From: Litorimonas sp046250185
Lineage (GTDB): Bacteria > Pseudomonadota > Alphaproteobacteria > Caulobacterales > Maricaulaceae
NCBI RefSeq assembly: GCF_046250185.1
Contig: NZ_CP176469.1
Length of the DNA stretch: 64,000 bases
Reading direction: 5' to 3' (one strand)
Part shown: piece after piece, positions 61,620 through 64,000 of the stretch
Layout of the letters: each line of letters starts with the position of its first letter
Position numbering within the stretch: position 1 is the stretch's first letter
Notes under the pieces: generated by a model
What the model saw: the letters and a program-made list of their open reading frames with translations, nothing else
Told to the model about the DNA's origin: nothing
Databases searched by the model: none
Made by a program: the position numbers and the translations under genes

Positions 61620-62483
61620 ATGAATAATAACATGATTATCGCGCGGTCAGAACGCGCCCTTCGCGGTCAAATCTGGGAATGGCGCGGCCTTGGCGAAACC
61701 ATCGCCTTTGTCCCGACCATGGGTGCCCTCCATGCAGGCCACATGTCCTTGGTTGAAATGGCGAAGCGTGAGGCTGATAAAGTCGTTGTTTCGATCTTCG
61801 TCAACCCAACCCAATTTGCAGAGGGCGAAGACCTCGACAGCTATCCCCGCACGGAAGAGGCTGATTTGGCATTACTAGACGCTCACGGCGCTGACCTGAT
61901 TTATATTCCCAAAGACGGCTCCATGTATAACGCCCACCACGCAACAAGCATTAAAGTCGGCGGCGTGGCGGACGGGCTGGAAACGGATCACCGTCCGACC
62001 TTCTTTGACGGAGTCTCGCTGGTCGTAACAAAACTACTCAACCGTGTTGCTCCCGACATCGCCGTCTTTGGCGAGAAAGATTATCAGCAACTCGCCACGA
62101 TACGGCGGCTAGTCGAAGACCTCGACATGCCAATCCAAATACTCGGCGCACCGATAGCCCGCGATGACCACGGCCTCGCCTTGTCATCGCGCAATCAGTA
62201 TTTTGATGCAGAGGGCTTGGCTATTGCACGGCGGCTCAACGAGATCATGCGCCACTGCGCCCTGCAAATGGAACGCGGCGAGAATGTGGATGTGGCTAGG
62301 GATATAGCTGCCAAAGCCCTGCTGACGGCTGGATTTAGCGGCATAGATTATATCGAAGTGCGCAGCCCTAATTCCCTCACAGTGCTAGAAGGCGGCATCC
62401 TCAACGGCCCAGCTCGCTTACTCGTGGCCGCGCATTGCCGAGGCGTGCGCTTGATCGATAATTTCCCCGTCGAGCCTCACTAA
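61620..62483 (+). CDS. panC: Pantothenate synthetase
   Basis: 287 residues, the usual PanC length. Motifs are PTMGALHAGHMSL near 30, FVNPTQF near 60, FGEKDYQQL near 150 and LSSRNQYF near 187. It joins pantoate and beta-alanine with ATP to make pantothenate for coenzyme A. ATG 61632 is four codons in and could also be the start. The DUF1272 gene begins directly at the next base, so both are read from one message. Confidence 0.96.
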   Translation: MNNNMIIARSERALRGQIWEWRGLGETIAFVPTMGALHAGHMSLVEMAKREADKVVVSIFVNPTQFAEGEDLDSYPRTEEADLALLDAHGADLIYIPKDGSMYNAHHATSIKVGGVADGLETDHRPTFFDGVSLVVTKLLNRVAPDIAVFGEKDYQQLATIRRLVEDLDMPIQILGAPIARDDHGLALSSRNQYFDAEGLAIARRLNEIMRHCALQMERGENVDVARDIAAKALLTAGFSGIDYIEVRSPNSLTVLEGGILNGPARLLVAAHCRGVRLIDNFPVEPH

Positions 62484-62702
62484 ATGCTGCAAATGCGCCC
62501 GAATTGTGAACTCTGCGATTGCGATCTGCCAGCAGATAAAGCGGGTGCTATGATCTGCTCATTTGAATGTACGTTTTGCGCCGATTGCGTGAGCGGCCCT
62601 TGCCCGAATTGTGGTGGAGATCTGCGCCCGCGACCAACCCGAACGGGCAAAGTACTAGAGCGCTATCCAGCATCCACTAAGCGCGTTCTGAAATCGACTT
62701 AA
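62484..62702 (+). CDS. DUF1272 zinc-ribbon-like protein
   Basis: 72 residues, Cys-rich, with CELCDCDLP, CSFECTFCADC and CPNCGG; this is the DUF1272 pattern, likely a small metal-binding fold. The function is unknown. Its ATG follows the panC stop immediately, so it is translated by coupling. The tail is basic. Confidence 0.88.
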   Translation: MLQMRPNCELCDCDLPADKAGAMICSFECTFCADCVSGPCPNCGGDLRPRPTRTGKVLERYPASTKRVLKST

Positions 62703-62805
62703 CTGCGGTTTATTTCTCTCGCACATTCACAAATCACGCATATCTGCGCTAGGCAAAACTGTGCAGACCTCTATAAGCGGCGACTGAATTTAGTCCGAGG
62801 TTTTC

Positions 62806-64000
62806 ATGCGCATATTCTTGTATTCTTCAGCTCTGATGGCCTTAACGGCGCTTCCAGCTTTGGCCCAAGACACACGATCTGACGAAGTCATCGTGACCGC
62901 GACAAAAATTGCGAAGTCCGTAAATGATTTGGGACTCTCTGTGTCGGTCGTAGAAGGTGAGCCTTTATCCCGTACAGACAGCGCGGAAGAGTTGACGCAA
63001 TACGTCTCTGGCCTGCAAGCTGCTGTTGCCAATGGCAATCAGATCGCGTTCCAAATTCGCGGAATCGGTGCGGTGGACCACCAAGCCCTTACGCCAACAG
63101 CCGCCGCAGTCTATATTGACGGCGTTTTTCAAGCGACGAATGTGCAGACGGGGCCTTTACTATTTGATTTGGAGCGCGCGGAAGTCTTGAAGGGGCCGCA
63201 GGGCTCGCTCTACGGCCGCAATGCGACAGCGGGGGCGATCAACTTTATTTCAAAGCGCCCAACCGACACATCCGAAGGCTACGTGGCGGCTGAGCTTGGT
63301 AATTTTAATCGCGTCAATATCAGAGCGGCGAGCAATATCCCCGTGAGTGATATTTTTGCGCTCCGCGTTTCGGGGCGCTACCTTTCCCAAGGCCCAATGA
63401 TTGACAATGTTGTGACTGACGCCGCTGTGACTGCACCGAAAGCAGCAGGCGGAGAACGGGATGAATTTGGCCTACGCGCGCTCGGGCTTTTACAAGCTAG
63501 CCCTAAGACCGAAGTTCTGCTGAACGTGCATTATGCCGCCGACAATGGGGTCAATCCGTCGCCTCGCAATGAGGGGCTAGATGTCGGCAAGCACGAAATT
63601 TCCGTGGGGCCAGACGGCATCCAAGACACAGATAACGAGTTTTACGGGGCCAGCGTGACAGTCACGCATGATGCGGGAAATTTTGATCTCACCTCCCTGA
63701 CAGCCTTTGAAGGCTATAATCAGGATTACGGATTTGACTTCGCCGCCCTGCCGCAATTCTTTGGCGGGCAAACCGCAAACCTGGCCTACGATCGGGACTT
63801 CGCGCAAGTCAGTCAGGAGCTACGCCTAAGCTATACAACTGATCGCTTGGAAAGCATGGTCGGAGTTTATTTGGAAGCAGAGGATTTCGATCAGGAATAT
63901 GTGGTTTTTTGTGGCTCACTGAATGAAGATACGCTGGTGGGATCTTGCAACTATATCGCGGCGGCCCGCCGTGTCGGCGCGGCCCCCACGCCGGCAGGCG
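62806..64000 (+). CDS. TonB-dependent receptor, 3' end outside window
   Basis: 398 residues seen. A signal peptide (about 1-19, ends PALAQ) is followed by a TonB-box-like DEVIVTATK and the plug domain (LTQYVSGLQ, FQIRGIGAV, AEVLKGPQGSLYGRNATAGAINF) and the first barrel strands. GAGG stands 5 nt before the ATG. It is cut at the right edge. The start QDTRSDEVIVTATKIAKSV is typical of receptors used by marine alphaproteobacteria; the ligand is unknown. It stands 103 bp after the DUF1272 gene. Confidence 0.9.
   Translation, partial: MRIFLYSSALMALTALPALAQDTRSDEVIVTATKIAKSVNDLGLSVSVVEGEPLSRTDSAEELTQYVSGLQAAVANGNQIAFQIRGIGAVDHQALTPTAAAVYIDGVFQATNVQTGPLLFDLERAEVLKGPQGSLYGRNATAGAINFISKRPTDTSEGYVAAELGNFNRVNIRAASNIPVSDIFALRVSGRYLSQGPMIDNVVTDAAVTAPKAAGGERDEFGLRALGLLQASPKTEVLLNVHYAADNGVNPSPRNEGLDVGKHEISVGPDGIQDTDNEFYGASVTVTHDAGNFDLTSLTAFEGYNQDYGFDFAALPQFFGGQTANLAYDRDFAQVSQELRLSYTTDRLESMVGVYLEAEDFDQEYVVFCGSLNEDTLVGSCNYIAAARRVGAAPTPAG

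Overview
The window looks like the chromosome of an aerobic alphaproteobacterium, probably of the Maricaulales/Hyphomonadaceae type. This is inferred from gene content, not from a database search. The main pointers are a PhyR-NepR-EcfG general stress locus, CarD, a FdxA-type 7Fe ferredoxin, a Suv3-like helicase, ClpS next to ClpA, and three TonB-dependent receptors. I see no insertion sequence, prophage, rRNA or CRISPR array. One tRNA gene, tRNA-Arg(CCT), is present.

Layout. 1-2504 (minus, cut by the left edge) is a repetitive autotransporter-like surface protein. It carries an in-frame 1902-bp duplication and a Pro-Thr linker of about 100 residues. 2965-5490 holds a protein with two 2-oxoglutarate-oxygenase domains and a membrane-anchored EEP-fold hydrolase. 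5553-15455 is a general stress response (GSR) island: phyR, nepR, ecfG, two HWE/HisKA_2-type histidine kinases, a single-domain response regulator, a Crp/Fnr regulator, a DUF2945-MscS-DUF2254 operon and several small envelope proteins. At least six promoters there match GGAAC-N16/17-CGTT or CGTA, the EcfG-type sequence, on both strands. 15518-23487 holds a PIF1-like helicase and a TonB receptor, aldehyde dehydrogenase and GMC oxidoreductase set, divergent from a LysR regulator.

23553-25806 holds a SIMPL lipoprotein, rpmB and a DUF3108 protein. 26182-37786 is a sugar-acid cluster: D-mannonate dehydratase, a Gfo/Idh/MocA oxidoreductase, a sodium/solute symporter, a lipoprotein, an AGE-fold epimerase, an Nramp-related transporter without the usual metal motifs, a FadR-type GntR regulator and a large TonB receptor. 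Repeated ACCAAT/ATTGGT half-sites lie in the two main control regions of this cluster. A likely route is import across the outer membrane by the receptor, transport across the inner membrane by the symporter, then conversion toward mannonate and 2-keto-3-deoxygluconate under the GntR regulator.

38121-64000 is mostly housekeeping: Suv3-like helicase, an S4-domain frame without a normal start codon, fdxA, carD, a secreted nuclease, tRNA-Arg, cytochrome b561, a YceI lipoprotein, SelO, an esterase, DUF924, an acyl-CoA synthetase, an Arg-rich secreted protein, glyoxalase II, a coiled-coil protein with a TonB-like C-terminus, a GIN-domain protein, clpA and clpS, a D-Ala-D-Ala carboxypeptidase, panC, a DUF1272 protein and a third TonB receptor cut by the right edge. 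Many gene starts were moved inward from the longest open frame to an ATG with a good ribosome binding site; each case is stated in its entry.
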